Assembly (NCBI RefSeq): GCF_018130215.1
Contig: NZ_JAFCKQ010000003.1
Coordinates: forward strand, 218,884 to 282,883
Source of the DNA: Bradyrhizobium jicamae
GTDB lineage: Bacteria; Pseudomonadota; Alphaproteobacteria; Rhizobiales; Xanthobacteraceae
DNA length: 64,000 bases
Direction: 5' to 3'
Shown here: positions 58,146 to 64,000 of the stretch, piece after piece
Numbering within the stretch: the first letter of the stretch is position 1
Layout: every line of letters begins with the position of its first letter
Position numbers and translations under genes: made by a program
The notes under the pieces: model-generated
What the model was told of the DNA's origin: nothing
The model's database searches: none
Seen by the model: the letters and a program-made list of their open reading frames with translations, nothing else

Positions 58146-59294
58146 CTACTTCACCAGGCGGAACTTGCCTTTCTCCACCTTGATCAGGAAGGCCGAGCGC
58201 TCGTCATAGCCATTGTGGTCGGTCGCGCTCATCGTCGAGAGACCGTTGTTCAGGTAGACGTCCTTGCCGCGCTCCAACTCGTCACGCAGCGCGGCGCGGA
58301 ATTCGCCGGTGCCGGGTTTCGCGACCTTCAACGCGTCAGGCACCGCCCGCTTGAACAGCGCGATCGCATCCCAGAGATGCGCGCCGAAGATGTTCGGCCT
58401 CGAGCCGTTGACCTTCTCATAGGCCGCGACGAACTCGTCGCGCGCCTGCCGGAACGGATCGTTCGCCGGCAGGTCATCGGCGATGGTGAAGGCCTCGCCG
58501 GTGAAAATGGCGCCCTCGACGTTGGCGCCGCCGAGCTTGATGAATTCCTCGGACGCGACACCGTGGGTCTGGAAGATCTTGCCGGCATAGCCGCGTTCGC
58601 GCAGCGCCTCCTGCGGCAGCACGGCCGGCGTGCCGGCGGAGGCGATGAACACCGCGTCCGGGTTGGTGCCAAGCACCTTGAGCGCCTGGCCGGTGGCGCT
58701 GGTGTCGGCGCGCGCATAGACCTCGTGCGTCGTCACCGTCAGGCCCAGGGTCGGTGCCAGCCGCGAGACCTCCTTGTAGTAGCCCTCGCCGTAGCCGTCC
58801 GACACCCCGATATAGCCGAGCGTCTTGACGCCGGATTTGGCGATGTACTTCAGGATCGCCGCCGCCATCAGATCGTCGTTGGGCACCACCTTGAACGCCC
58901 AGCGGCGGCGCTCGTCGATCGGCCGCACGATCGCGGTCGCCGCCGCGAGCGAGATGATCGGCGTCTTCGATTCGAAGGCGACGTCGAGCATCGGCATGGT
59001 CACCGGCGTCAGCGAGGAACCGATCAGGATGTCGACGCCGTCCTGGATCACGAGGCGCCGGGCATTCTGCGTCCCCTTGGTCGGATCCGACTCGTCGTCG
59101 AGCGGGATATAGACGATCTTCTCGCCGGCGATTTCCTTCGGCAGCGCCGCGATCGTCCGCATCTGGGGCTGCCCCAGCGCCGAGCCCGGTCCGGACGCCG
59201 ATACCACGATCCCGACCTTGATGTCGGCCGCCGCAGGCGAAGCCACCAGCAGCACGCCCGCAACGATCCAAAGTCCGGCCAACGCCAGCTTCAT
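58146..59294 (-). CDS. ABC transporter substrate-binding protein, branched-chain amino acid (LivJ-like) type
   Basis: 382 residues. A signal peptide (MKLALAGLWIVAGVLLVASPAAA) is followed by a type I periplasmic-binding fold: IKVGIVVSASGPGSALGQPQMR, LIGSSLTPVTMPM, GYIGVSDGYGEGYYKEV and the late NGLSTMSATDHNGYD typical of the HAAT family. It would bind amino acids, amides or aromatic acids in the periplasm. No permease or ATPase gene is adjacent, so it is an orphan receptor. GGGGGAGG precedes the ATG by 8 bases. Confidence 0.9.
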   Translation of the reverse strand: MKLALAGLWIVAGVLLVASPAAADIKVGIVVSASGPGSALGQPQMRTIAALPKEIAGEKIVYIPLDDESDPTKGTQNARRLVIQDGVDILIGSSLTPVTMPMLDVAFESKTPIISLAAATAIVRPIDERRRWAFKVVPNDDLMAAAILKYIAKSGVKTLGYIGVSDGYGEGYYKEVSRLAPTLGLTVTTHEVYARADTSATGQALKVLGTNPDAVFIASAGTPAVLPQEALRERGYAGKIFQTHGVASEEFIKLGGANVEGAIFTGEAFTIADDLPANDPFRQARDEFVAAYEKVNGSRPNIFGAHLWDAIALFKRAVPDALKVAKPGTGEFRAALRDELERGKDVYLNNGLSTMSATDHNGYDERSAFLIKVEKGKFRLVK

Positions 59295-59436
59295 CGCAAA
59301 TCCTCCCCCGAATTGATCTTCTTGTGCAGCCGAAAATAGCCGGTATGGCCCCCTTCGCATAATCGATTTCGAGGCGCGCGTCTGTCCCCCTGATTGGGGA
59401 CAGTGTGTGGCCGCAGCACAGCGGCTCGTGCAGCCC

Positions 59437-59456
59437 GGCCCGGGGCAACCCGGGCC
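59437..59456. repeat. GC-rich intergenic hairpin
   Basis: GGCCCGGG (59437-59444), GCAA loop, CCCGGGCC (59449-59456) is a perfect 8-base stem. It lies in the space upstream of the substrate-binding protein and GFA genes and resembles the core of the GTAGCCCGGGT-type dispersed palindromes. No T-run. Confidence 0.5.
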
Positions 59457-59580
59457 ATACCGATTGCGGCGTCCGGTCTTGTGATAGACTGCCGTGATTG
59501 CGCTCCAGCCACCGAGGCTACGACACATGTTGACGGCATCTCTCTGCGTCGAAGTGAGCTGAACGGGAGATACCGGCAAC

Positions 59581-60006
59581 ATGGTGGATGACATGAACGT
59601 TCGGACCGGCCAGTGCCATTGCGGCACGGTGCGCTTCGAGGTGACGCTCAGCGACGGCTTCAATTCGATCCGCCGCTGCACGTGCTCCTACTGCCGAATG
59701 CGGGGCGCCGTCGTGGTCATGGCGGAAATGGGCGGGATCAAGGTCCTGCAGGGCGAAGATGCGTTGACAAGCTACCGCTTTCATACCGGATCAGCGCAGC
59801 ACTTCTTCTGCTCTCGCTGCGGCATATACACACATCACCAACGGCGATCCGACCAGACTCTGTATGCCGTGAACGTTGCTTGCCTCGACGGGGCAAGCCC
59901 GTTCGATTTCCCCGAGGTGCCTGTGATGGATGGTGTCAATCACACCAACGACACCGGCAGGCCGACGCGTCGAGCAGGCACGCTGCGCTTCATCCCGGCC
60001 GACTAG
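59581..60006 (+). CDS. GFA/CENP-V family zinc protein
   Basis: 141 residues. The Cys-based zinc sites of glutathione-dependent formaldehyde-activating-like proteins are present: GQCHCGTVRFEV, CTCSYCRMRGA and FCSRCGIYTHH. The family includes S-hydroxymethylglutathione synthase-like proteins, but most members have unknown substrates. GGGAG lies 12 bases before the first ATG; a second ATG at 59593 is possible. A dispersed repeat begins at its stop. Confidence 0.88.
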   Translation: MVDDMNVRTGQCHCGTVRFEVTLSDGFNSIRRCTCSYCRMRGAVVVMAEMGGIKVLQGEDALTSYRFHTGSAQHFFCSRCGIYTHHQRRSDQTLYAVNVACLDGASPFDFPEVPVMDGVNHTNDTGRPTRRAGTLRFIPAD

Positions 60007-60090
60007 AGCATTTTTCCGAAGCTCAGGATTCTCGTTCTGACGCGCTTTCTTCCACGCCAACCGGTGTCCACTTCGCTCGAAGCGTTTCAG
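60003..60090. repeat. Dispersed repeat fragment between GFA and acetyltransferase genes
   Basis: The segment with AGAGCATTTTTCCGAAG, CACGCCAACCGGTGTCCAC and TTCGCTCGAAGCG matches from memory a very frequent intergenic element of Bradyrhizobium and relatives. It fills the space between two convergent genes and may overlap their last codons. A genome search was not possible. Confidence 0.5.
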
Positions 60091-60581
60091 CCATCGCTGT
60101 CGGCCGACGAACGCCCGGACAGAGCTCTTGTCATCGGATAACCCGAACTCGTTCCGAACCCGCCTGCCGGCGCGCCGGTTTCAGTGTAGCCGTTGGACAG
60201 GTAGAACCGGCGAGCGGTCTCGGTGCTGGTCAGGTTGCACCGGTGATTGCCTCGTTCGGCGGCTCGCAGTTCCAGCGCCCGCAGCAGGGCGCGGCTGATC
60301 CCTCGAAACCGTGCATCGGGCGATACGTAGTTGAGGCCGATCGTCCCCGCGTCGGTCACTGATCCGACCGCCAGGATGTCGTGATTCTCGACAGCCACGA
60401 GCACCGAATTGTCAGGTTGCTCGATCCAGGCGCGGAAATTTGCGTGGGTCTTGTTGCCCAACCATCGTGCCAGGATGGAAGGGTCGTTTCGATGGTCGGC
60501 TTCGCAAAGCTCCGCTATCGACCGCTTCAAAACGATGCAGGCAGCGGGGGCGTCCTCCGGCAGGGCATCTCGTATTTGCAT
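60087..60581 (-). CDS. GNAT family N-acetyltransferase
   Basis: 164 residues. The acetyl-CoA fold is visible in LNYVSPDARFRGISRALLRALELRAAERG, where RFRGISRAL is the pyrophosphate-binding loop, and in ARRFYLSNGYTETGAP near the end. The substrate amine is unknown. The start at 60581 lacks a good ribosome site; an in-frame ATG at 60665 would add 28 residues that look unlike the family. Confidence 0.85.
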   Translation of the reverse strand: MQIRDALPEDAPAACIVLKRSIAELCEADHRNDPSILARWLGNKTHANFRAWIEQPDNSVLVAVENHDILAVGSVTDAGTIGLNYVSPDARFRGISRALLRALELRAAERGNHRCNLTSTETARRFYLSNGYTETGAPAGGFGTSSGYPMTRALSGRSSADSDG

Positions 60582-60750
60582 TCGGCAACTTTGGCACTGC
60601 AGCAACGCCCGACGCAACAGGCGTCCGGCAAAGCCGCCTTGTGCTCTGAACCCGATGTTTACCATTCCTCTAAAGGCCGTGAGAACCAGTTTTCCTAATC
60701 GCCCGGCAATGACCTCCTGCTATTGAAGGACAAGAAGAGGGAGACCGGCC

Positions 60751-60939
60751 GTGTTCAAGACCGTTCGGATTCCGGCCTTGATCGCCTGTGCGTATGCAGG
60801 ATCTGCCGTTGCGGAAATGCACGGCTCCCGGTCGTCACAAATCGTCCACGCCCGAGTCCTGTTCGCCCAAGTCCTGTTCGCCCAAGTCCTGTTCGCCCAA
60901 GTCCTGTTTGCCGCCCAAGTCCTGTACGCCCATGACTGA
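60751..60939 (+). CDS. Small exported repeat protein (62 aa), possibly frameshifted
   Basis: A GTG start has GGGAG 9 bases upstream. Residues 1-21 (MFKTVRIPALIACAYAGSAVA) look like a signal peptide; the rest is EMHGSRSSQIVHAR, then five VLFAQ-type units from a 15-base DNA repeat and a short end. The frame that follows one base over codes Cys-rich SPKSC units instead and runs on into the next gene. The signal peptide followed by Cys repeats would make a more sensible product, so a frameshift between about 60815 and 60855 is possible. The stop overlaps the next ATG by 8 bases. Confidence 0.5.
   Translation: MFKTVRIPALIACAYAGSAVAEMHGSRSSQIVHARVLFAQVLFAQVLFAQVLFAAQVLYAHD
60856..60931 (+). repeat. 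15-base tandem repeat, five units
   Basis: The unit GTCCTGTTCGCCCAA occurs at 60856, 60871 and 60886 perfectly, at 60901 with a three-base insertion, and at 60919 truncated. Because 15 is a multiple of three, it keeps each reading frame: VLFAQ in the frame of the upstream start, SCSPK in the frame of the downstream protein. Confidence 0.85.
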
Positions 60940-61144
60940 GCATCATCCGATCGCACCCGAGCACGCGCGAGCCATCTGCGAGGAGATTGGCGAGAGGCTG
61001 CGCTATGTACTGCGGGGCGAGTACGACGATCTGCCGCCAAGGCTGCGACAACTCATGGACCAACTCGCTCAGCTGGATCGTGATGGTCCATCGCTGGTGC
61101 CCGAGATGGAGGACATGACGAGGCCGCTGGTAGAGGCAGCCTAG
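60932..61144 (+). CDS. Small soluble protein of unknown function (70 aa)
   Basis: The ATG lies inside the last codons of the upstream frame (8-base overlap), which predicts translational coupling; there is no ribosome site of its own. The product is a helical, acidic-basic protein: EHARAICEEIGERLRYVLRGE and LPPRLRQLMDQLAQLDRD. The same frame is open upstream through the SPKSC repeat to 60788, so it could be the C-terminal part of a longer Cys-rich protein. No family recognised. Confidence 0.55.
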   Translation: MTEHHPIAPEHARAICEEIGERLRYVLRGEYDDLPPRLRQLMDQLAQLDRDGPSLVPEMEDMTRPLVEAA

Positions 61145-61170
61145 CAACCTCAGCATTGCGGCATCGGGCT

Positions 61171-62166
61171 CTACACGTGCTTCGCCACCTTTCCCGTCCG
61201 CGCCGGCCCGGCGCCGGCGACGAGCGGCTTGATGTTCCACACCGTCCGCACGGCGGCGAACGCATTGGCGATCGCGCTCTCCTGACGGCGAGCAGCAAGA
61301 CAGGCGAAGCTGAGATCGCAGGTGATTTTCACCCGGTCGGCGACCACGAAATTGTGCGGGCGCGCCAGCCGCGGCGCGAGCACGACGTCGCGCGCGAGGC
61401 TGAGGCAGACGCCTGACTCGACGAAGTCGATCATCGCCTCTTCCTGGTCGGTGAAGGCGACGCGCTTCGGCAACGGCCCGAGCGGACGGAAGATGTCGTC
61501 GAGAAGTCGCCGGTGCCCCGAATGTGCCGGGGTCGCGAGCCAGGGCAGGTGGGCGAGCTCCGCCCAGCCCTTGCCCATCACCCGGTCGCTCCAGTCGATC
61601 GGCGCGATCACCCGGTAGTCGTAGCAGAGCAGGGGCGCGAGCTGGTAGCGGCCGTCGTCGATCGTGCGCTCGGCGAAGCTTTGATGGATCAGCGAGGCGG
61701 GCGGCGTCGCGTCGACATAATAGCCGACGTCGAGCTCGCCCCGGCCGATCTGCGCCAGCACGTCGTCGCTCACGCCATGGCGCAAAAACACTTCGGTTCG
61801 CTGCGCCGAGGTGGCGAGATTGCGCACGAACGGTCCGAGCCGGGTGAATTCGGGATCCAGTATGGTGCCGACGCGCAGCGTGCCGCGCTCGGCCTCCTTC
61901 ATCGCGTCCGCCGTCGCCTTGAAATCGGTGGCGGCGGCCACCGCCTTGTGCGCCAGCGGCAGCAGCGCAGCCCCGGCTTCGGTGAGCGTGAAGCCGCTGG
62001 GGGTGCGGTTGAACAGTTGCAGCCCGGTGTTCTCTTCCAGGGCCTTCAGTTGCAGGCTGACCGCCGGCTGGGTCAACCCCAGCACGGTTGCGGCGCGCGA
62101 CACGGTTCCTTCGCGGGCGACCGTGATGAAGCAGCGCAGGGCCTGGGTACGGGGAAGCTCGTGCAT
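61171..62166 (-). CDS. LysR family transcriptional regulator
   Basis: 331 residues. The winged helix is TQALRCFITVAREGTVSRAATVLGLTQPAVSLQLKALEENTG, followed by an effector domain (LRVGTILDPEFTRL, GRGELDVGYYVDA, FVESGVCLSLARDVVLAP). The Met at 62166 directly precedes the canonical start of the family; the frame is open upstream. Neither neighbour is an obvious divergent target, because the next gene upstream runs the same way, so its regulon is unknown. Confidence 0.88.
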   Translation of the reverse strand: MHELPRTQALRCFITVAREGTVSRAATVLGLTQPAVSLQLKALEENTGLQLFNRTPSGFTLTEAGAALLPLAHKAVAAATDFKATADAMKEAERGTLRVGTILDPEFTRLGPFVRNLATSAQRTEVFLRHGVSDDVLAQIGRGELDVGYYVDATPPASLIHQSFAERTIDDGRYQLAPLLCYDYRVIAPIDWSDRVMGKGWAELAHLPWLATPAHSGHRRLLDDIFRPLGPLPKRVAFTDQEEAMIDFVESGVCLSLARDVVLAPRLARPHNFVVADRVKITCDLSFACLAARRQESAIANAFAAVRTVWNIKPLVAGAGPARTGKVAKHV

Positions 62167-62350
62167 CGGGAACGGCTTATAGCACACTTCCGTCGGAATT
62201 TCCGACCGGAACCGTGCGTTGAGGTCACAGCCTGCCGCGACCAAAACCTGGAGTTGTCGCTACTGAGCCGAGTTGCCGCCGCGAAGGAGGTGCGCTCCCT
62301 CTCCCGCTTGCGGTGGCGGTGCCGCCAGTCTGCCGCGAGACCGGTTCAAC

Positions 62351-63385
62351 CTAACTTCGCCGTGCGAGCGACGCCACCATGCCCTCGGTGCGGGCGCGGA
62401 CCTCGGGCGGGGCGAGGCAGGTCGCGACGGCTTCGTAGCCGGGGGCACCAGGAACGGGCGTCACTGATGTCGGGACGCTGTGATTGGCGGGGCAGAGGAT
62501 CACAGCCTCGTCGCTGCCGACCGCATCGAGATCCAGGATCGCGCTGGAGCGCGTCAGGAAGAACAGCGGCCGCGCCCGCGGCCCGCGGCAGCGCAGCTGC
62601 GCGATCAGCGCCTCCTGGGTGGCGCCATCAAGCCCCTGTTCCAGCATGTCGATCACGAGGATCGCGGGGCCGTCTGCGTGCAGCGTTGCCAGCAGAACGA
62701 TGAGGGCGGGCGATTCCGCGGCTCCGCCGGCAATCAGTGTGGCGAGGCTGTCGTCGACCCGCGCCTTCAGCGCCGGATCGGCCTCGAGCTGCGCACAAAC
62801 CGCCGCGCCGCCATCCGTCGCGCGATCGAGGCCGACGAAGGCGGCATCGGGGAGTTGCTCCGCGAGCCGTTGTGCCAGCCGCGTCTTGCCGCTGCCGAGA
62901 GGTCCGACGATGTAGTTCAGAAGCCTGATCTCGCGCAGCTCGAAGCGCTCGCCGCCCCACGGCCAGGGTAGATCGAACGCCACGCCGACGGAAGGCCGCT
63001 CGCTCACCGCGCCGATCACCTCGCGCGTCGCCGGCAGCTTGCCGCTGCCAAGGTCGGCGCGCAGGCGGCGCACTCTGGCGATGCTGTCGCCGGATTGTCG
63101 GATGCGTTCCTCGAGCGCGGCCTCGTGCGCAGCCAGCACGCGCGCCAGAATGGCGGCGTCGCCGCGCAGGATCCGCGCCACCTCACCGATGCTGAGGCCG
63201 AGCATGCGCAGGGCGACGATCTCCGTGCATCTTGCCATCTCCGCCACGCCATAGGCGCGCCATCCTGCCGGCGTCCGGGCCGGCGTGACCAGGCCACGTT
63301 CCTCGTAGAGGCGCAGCGCTTTTGCTGAAATGCCGAGCCGGCGCGCAGCTTCGGACGGCGACAAATATCGTGCGGCAGCAGTCAT
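62351..63385 (-). CDS. MerR-type regulator fused to a P-loop ATPase domain
   Basis: 344 residues. Residues 7-75 are a MerR winged helix (LSPSEAARRLGISAKALRLYEERGLVTPARTPAGWRAYG), 78-110 the dimer coiled coil. Instead of a small effector pocket, residues 150-300 form a P-loop domain: Walker A GPLGSGKT (161-168), a Walker B-like AILVIDMLEQ (241-250) and a sensor-like LFFLTRSS. The ABC/AAA-like fold is short and lacks an ABC signature. ATP could be the effector or drive a DNA-bound switch. GAGG lies 7 bases before the ATG. Fusions of this type exist in some Alphaproteobacteria, but I know no function. Confidence 0.82.
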   Translation of the reverse strand: MTAAARYLSPSEAARRLGISAKALRLYEERGLVTPARTPAGWRAYGVAEMARCTEIVALRMLGLSIGEVARILRGDAAILARVLAAHEAALEERIRQSGDSIARVRRLRADLGSGKLPATREVIGAVSERPSVGVAFDLPWPWGGERFELREIRLLNYIVGPLGSGKTRLAQRLAEQLPDAAFVGLDRATDGGAAVCAQLEADPALKARVDDSLATLIAGGAAESPALIVLLATLHADGPAILVIDMLEQGLDGATQEALIAQLRCRGPRARPLFFLTRSSAILDLDAVGSDEAVILCPANHSVPTSVTPVPGAPGYEAVATCLAPPEVRARTEGMVASLARRS

Positions 63386-63582
63386 CGAATCACCTCGCGT
63401 TCCCACCGCTCTCTCTATGGGGGCGGCCGCAGGGGCCAGGTCAAGCGGGGAGGGAGTTCGTCCCCAAGCGGACGCAGGGCTCGCCCGCATGGGCTGATGG
63501 CGAGGTGAGCACGTGGCTCAATGCGGGGGTCCCGCCAGGGGGCACCCTCCCAATCCCACTGTGCGCCCCCTCGCGCCCCAAG

Positions 63583-63652
63583 CACTGATTTGCCCGACGG
63601 CGCAAGCCCCCATTGCAGAAATATTTCGGTTTATCAGTAGGCCAAATCAGTG
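63583..63652. repeat. Wide inverted repeat CACTGATTTG
   Basis: CACTGATTTG (63583-63592) and CAAATCAGTG (63643-63652) are perfect 10-base arms 50 bases apart, enclosing TGCCCGACGG and an A/T-rich centre. It could be the end structure of a small non-autonomous element or a remnant of the adjoining repeat. Confidence 0.55.
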
Positions 63653-63659
63653 TATAGAT

Positions 63660-64000
63660 TTTCCGTCTCACTCGCTCGAGGGGCGCTCGCGATCGTCACG
63701 AACGTGGTGGTGGGATGCGGTGGACGTTGCATGCGTGACTGACGAGAGCGCATGAGGCGGACGGCGAAATCGTGCAGGCCTGACGCCCTGGTGGCAGGTG
63801 TCTCCCGCGAGATGCGAAAGCATCTTCGCGAGACGGTGACAAAAAAGCCCAGTCTCGCCGGGGAGAACACGTATAAGCCGTAACCCATCGCGCAGGGAAA
63901 GCCGGGTTGCTCCGGTTACACCTGTGGTCCTACCCCCGTGCTTTCTACACTGCACGGGGCCCATGGGTGCGATCGGCACCCGGCTTTCCCTGCGCCCTCT
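63660..64000. repeat. Long dispersed element ending in a perfect hairpin
   Basis: The right part is an almost complete cruciform: GCGCAGGGAAAGCCGGGT (63890-63907) pairs with its perfect complement (63978-63995), and inside it CCCCGTGC (63934-63941) pairs with GCACGGGG (63952-63959) around a 10-base loop. The left part (CTCGAGGGGCGCTCGCGATC..., GAGAACACGTATAAGCCG) matches from memory sequences seen many times in Bradyrhizobium and Rhodopseudomonas genomes. The element runs off, or ends at, the window edge. Confidence 0.65.

Larger units (their letters stand above)
63386..64000. other. Gene-poor right end
   Basis: No credible protein gene in 615 bases. The stretch holds an inverted repeat (63583-63652) and, from about 63660, a sequence I recognise as a long dispersed element of Bradyrhizobium-type genomes ending in a large hairpin. 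The open frames in it are Arg-rich and lack ribosome sites. Confidence 0.6.

Noticed and set aside
60856..60931. CRISPR-like array
   Set aside because: Units are 15 bases in direct tandem with no spacers; the same holds for the 12-base repeats at 55142-55177.

Overview
The window reads as a chromosomal segment of a high-GC alphaproteobacterium, most likely Bradyrhizobium or a close relative in the Nitrobacteraceae. The evidence is a short trifunctional-lineage-type PutA of 1001 residues (the size of the B. japonicum enzyme, not the 1300-residue enterobacterial form), a redox adenylate cyclase of the rhizobial CyaC type, a SorAB-type sulfite dehydrogenase, several CaiB/BaiF CoA-transferases, CYP153-like P450s, and small dispersed palindromes of the kind common between Bradyrhizobium genes. 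I see no tRNA, rRNA, CRISPR array, transposase or prophage gene. The family and organism assignments are from memory and were not searched.

Layout. 0.1-8.7 kb: a LemA/TPM three-gene operon, a glutathione S-transferase, an MHS-family transporter, a metallo-beta-lactamase-fold hydrolase coupled to a cyclic-nucleotide-binding protein, a membrane-anchored protein, and a secreted CxxCH protein. 8.7-16.7 kb: a CoA-transferase, divergent putA and its Lrp-type regulator, a secreted protein and a long TPR protein. 16.8-22.9 kb: cold-shock protein, sorA-sorB, a small Gly/His-rich exported protein, the CyaC-like cyclase and a divergent GT39-type glycosyltransferase. 22.9-29.4 kb: ycjF/ycjX pair, hemolysin III (PAQR), an SDR, a benzoylformate-decarboxylase-like ThDP enzyme and a tautomerase. 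29.5-33.1 kb: HxlR regulator divergent from an operon of VOC protein, isochorismatase-like hydrolase, epoxide hydrolase and a monooxygenase gene broken by an in-frame TAG. 33.2-38.6 kb: acyl-CoA dehydrogenase, CoA-transferase and dehydratase under a divergent LysR, followed by a split ThDP decarboxylase.

38.7-45.8 kb: a lipoprotein, then a second threonyl-tRNA synthetase without editing domain, preceded by what looks like a leaderless threonine leader peptide and an attenuator terminator; after that a Gly-rich secreted protein, Ca2+/H+ antiporter, alpha-carbonic anhydrase, L,D-transpeptidase and lytic transglycosylase. 46.0-52.5 kb: a Tat-exported alpha/beta hydrolase divergent from a TetR regulator across overlapping palindromes, an MFS carrier, an SDR, a TauD-type dioxygenase and an AraC regulator. 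52.5-55.5 kb: two adjacent, closely similar CYP153-like P450 genes. 55.5-64 kb: DUF898 protein, M48 protease, ABC substrate-binding protein, GFA enzyme, acetyltransferase, a five-unit repeat gene pair, a LysR, a MerR fused to a P-loop ATPase, and a gene-poor right end carrying a large palindromic dispersed repeat.

The strongest candidates for something new are the threonine attenuator with its truncated ThrRS (39.17-40.58 kb), the MerR-ATPase fusion (62.35-63.39 kb), the two-frame SPKSC/VLFAQ repeat locus (60.75-61.14 kb) and the operator palindromes in the divergent regions at 30.05, 36.43, 47.39 and 21.27 kb. Starts were chosen on Shine-Dalgarno spacing, signal peptides and gene overlaps; where these were weak the entry says so.
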